From an uncultured Bacteroidales bacterium (GTDB taxonomy: Bacteria; Bacteroidota; Bacteroidia; Bacteroidales; FEN-979): a DNA stretch of 5,991 bases. This document shows positions 5,067 to 5,991 of the stretch, piece after piece. A program made the position numbers and the translations under genes. Where the stretch lies: contig CAIYQH010000289.1 in the NCBI GenBank assembly GCA_903928285.1, forward strand, positions 1-5,991, written 5' to 3'. Position 1 is the first letter of the stretch. Every line of letters begins with the position of its first letter. The notes below the pieces were generated by a model. That model saw only the letters and a list, made by a program, of their open reading frames with translations, did no database searches and was not told the DNA's origin.

Positions 5067-5991
5067 CTACATTAGCTTCTGATAGACCATCCACCAGCGG
5101 TCGGGGATATCGTTTTCGCAGGCGATCTGGTAATCCTTGTAAGAGCAGGGAACAAGGTAGTGCCGCTCGTATTTGATCCGTTGTTCCACGGGCAGGGGAA
5201 TCTCCATCCACCAGCGGTCGGTTTTCTTGCTTTTGTAAAAGACTATCTCCTCCTTGTGGTCGCTGATGCTTACCCTGTATTTAATGTAATCCTCCTCACG
5301 TTTAAAGGGGAAATCATTGGCACGGCAGTAGTACCCGTCGATGAAATACCAGATCATCTGGGCCACCAGGTGGGAGGTCTGGCCGGTCTTGTCAAACCGG
5401 GGGTTTACCTCATAAAATCCGATGGATGTCAGCTTATCGCTCAATCCGGCATAACGGATGATCTGGCAGGCCTCCTCTCCGTAAAAACCATTGGGCGTGG
5501 CGTTTCCGTTCCCGGGTGCATCAGAATTGCGGATGGCGGAAACATCAAAACTGAGCATGTCGGCATTGCGTACGATCGGTTCCACCTCTTCCAGGTTTTC
5601 ATGTACGATCCCCAGCCGGTAGGTGTCAAAAAAGAGATTCCTCATCAGTTTGAGGGCATCCTGGTCAATGAAATAGGTCTGGTAACCGATGTTCGCGTAA
5701 TTGAACAGGTAGTTTGGCTGATGCAGGATGATACTGCTCAGATAAGACTGTGCGCCCAGTTCCTGTTCCGAACTGCCCAGGTCGAACATCGGGTCGATGG
5801 CAACGATGTTGATGATCTGGCCAAGGTTCTGATAGGCCTGGTAGTTTGCAAATGTAAGATCCTGGCTGCCTCCCATGATGACCGGAAGGACATTGTTTTC
5901 AATCATTTCAGCAACCACAGAACTCAATGCAAAATAGGTGTCGGAAACAGAAAATCCGTTTTTAACATTTCCCAGGTCCACCATTTTTATC
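5067..5991 (-). CDS. Arginase/formimidoylglutamase-fold (ureohydrolase-like) protein with degenerate metal site, N-terminus missing
   Basis: Partial gene, open to the right edge; the first 70-90 residues probably lie outside. The Met codon at 5984 is internal: the frame continues upstream, and DLGN-type strand 1 sequence is normally preceded by more protein. Counting from it (305 residues), the core matches the arginase superfamily: VIMGGSQDLT (35-44), AIDPMFD (62-68), LSFDVSAIRNSDAPG (144-158) and GFYGEEA (166-172). Aligned with arginase, three manganese ligands are kept (D64, D68, D147) and three replaced (His to Q41, His to M66, Asp to S149), so ureohydrolase activity is doubtful. About 80 residues after the fold form an unusual C-terminal extension holding DRWWM twice (256-260, 295-299) and KYERHYLVPCSYKDY. 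Homologues in Bacteroidota are usually labelled formimidoylglutamase; I would not assign histidine degradation from that. It converges on ruvC with a 33-bp gap and ends in TAG. Confidence 0.82.
   Translation of the reverse strand, partial: IKMVDLGNVKNGFSVSDTYFALSSVVAEMIENNVLPVIMGGSQDLTFANYQAYQNLGQIINIVAIDPMFDLGSSEQELGAQSYLSSIILHQPNYLFNYANIGYQTYFIDQDALKLMRNLFFDTYRLGIVHENLEEVEPIVRNADMLSFDVSAIRNSDAPGNGNATPNGFYGEEACQIIRYAGLSDKLTSIGFYEVNPRFDKTGQTSHLVAQMIWYFIDGYYCRANDFPFKREEDYIKYRVSISDHKEEIVFYKSKKTDRWWMEIPLPVEQRIKYERHYLVPCSYKDYQIACENDIPDRWWMVYQKLM
5087..5104 (-). repeat. 18-bp direct repeat, copy 1 (encodes the distal DRWWM)
   Basis: CCATCCACCAGCGGTCGG occurs exactly here and again at 5204-5221, 117 bp apart. 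Both copies are inside the arginase-fold gene and in the same reading frame, encoding the DRWWM motif. This is a protein-level repeat rather than a mobile or regulatory element. Confidence 0.8.
5204..5221 (-). repeat. 18-bp direct repeat, copy 2 (encodes the proximal DRWWM)
   Basis: Exact second copy of the 18-mer at 5087-5104, in frame, encoding DRWWM in the context KKTDRWWMEIPLP. The flanking bases differ between the copies, so only the motif itself is repeated. Confidence 0.8.

Overview
The window looks like ordinary chromosomal sequence from a member of the Bacteroidota, probably Bacteroidales-like. The evidence is protein style (the QueA variant with an FPPY motif, and the GGSQD-type arginase-fold protein with DRWWM motifs), the lack of clear Shine-Dalgarno sites, and a near-consensus Bacteroidota promoter (TTG, 20 bp, TAnnTTTG) in front of queA. 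Base composition is roughly balanced. I see no insertion sequence, phage gene, tRNA, rRNA or CRISPR array.

Layout, left to right. 1-226: the 3' end of a HAD-family phosphatase gene (+). 227-427: the only sizeable non-coding stretch (201 bp), with two possible hairpins and the queA promoter. 428-2166: queA and ispD (+), separated by 14 bp and probably co-transcribed. 2163-4474: two membrane-protein genes on the minus strand, a flippase-like UPF0104/LPG-synthase-TM protein followed by a membrane-anchored family 2 glycosyltransferase. The glycosyltransferase gene converges on ispD, and their stop codons overlap. 4482-5033: ruvC (+), diverging from the flippase-like gene across only 7 bp. 5067-5991: the 3' part of an arginase/formimidoylglutamase-fold gene (-), running off the right edge.

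Functionally this is a patchwork of housekeeping genes: tRNA queuosine modification (QueA), isoprenoid precursor synthesis by the MEP pathway (IspD) and Holliday-junction resolution (RuvC). The one pair that may form a dedicated unit is the flippase-like protein and the glycosyltransferase, which would fit synthesis or translocation of a glycosylated envelope lipid, but nothing here identifies the product. The least ordinary protein is the arginase-fold protein: three of the six canonical manganese ligands are replaced, and it has a tryptophan-rich C-terminal extension with a repeated DRWWM motif. I do not see convincing evidence of a new multi-gene system.
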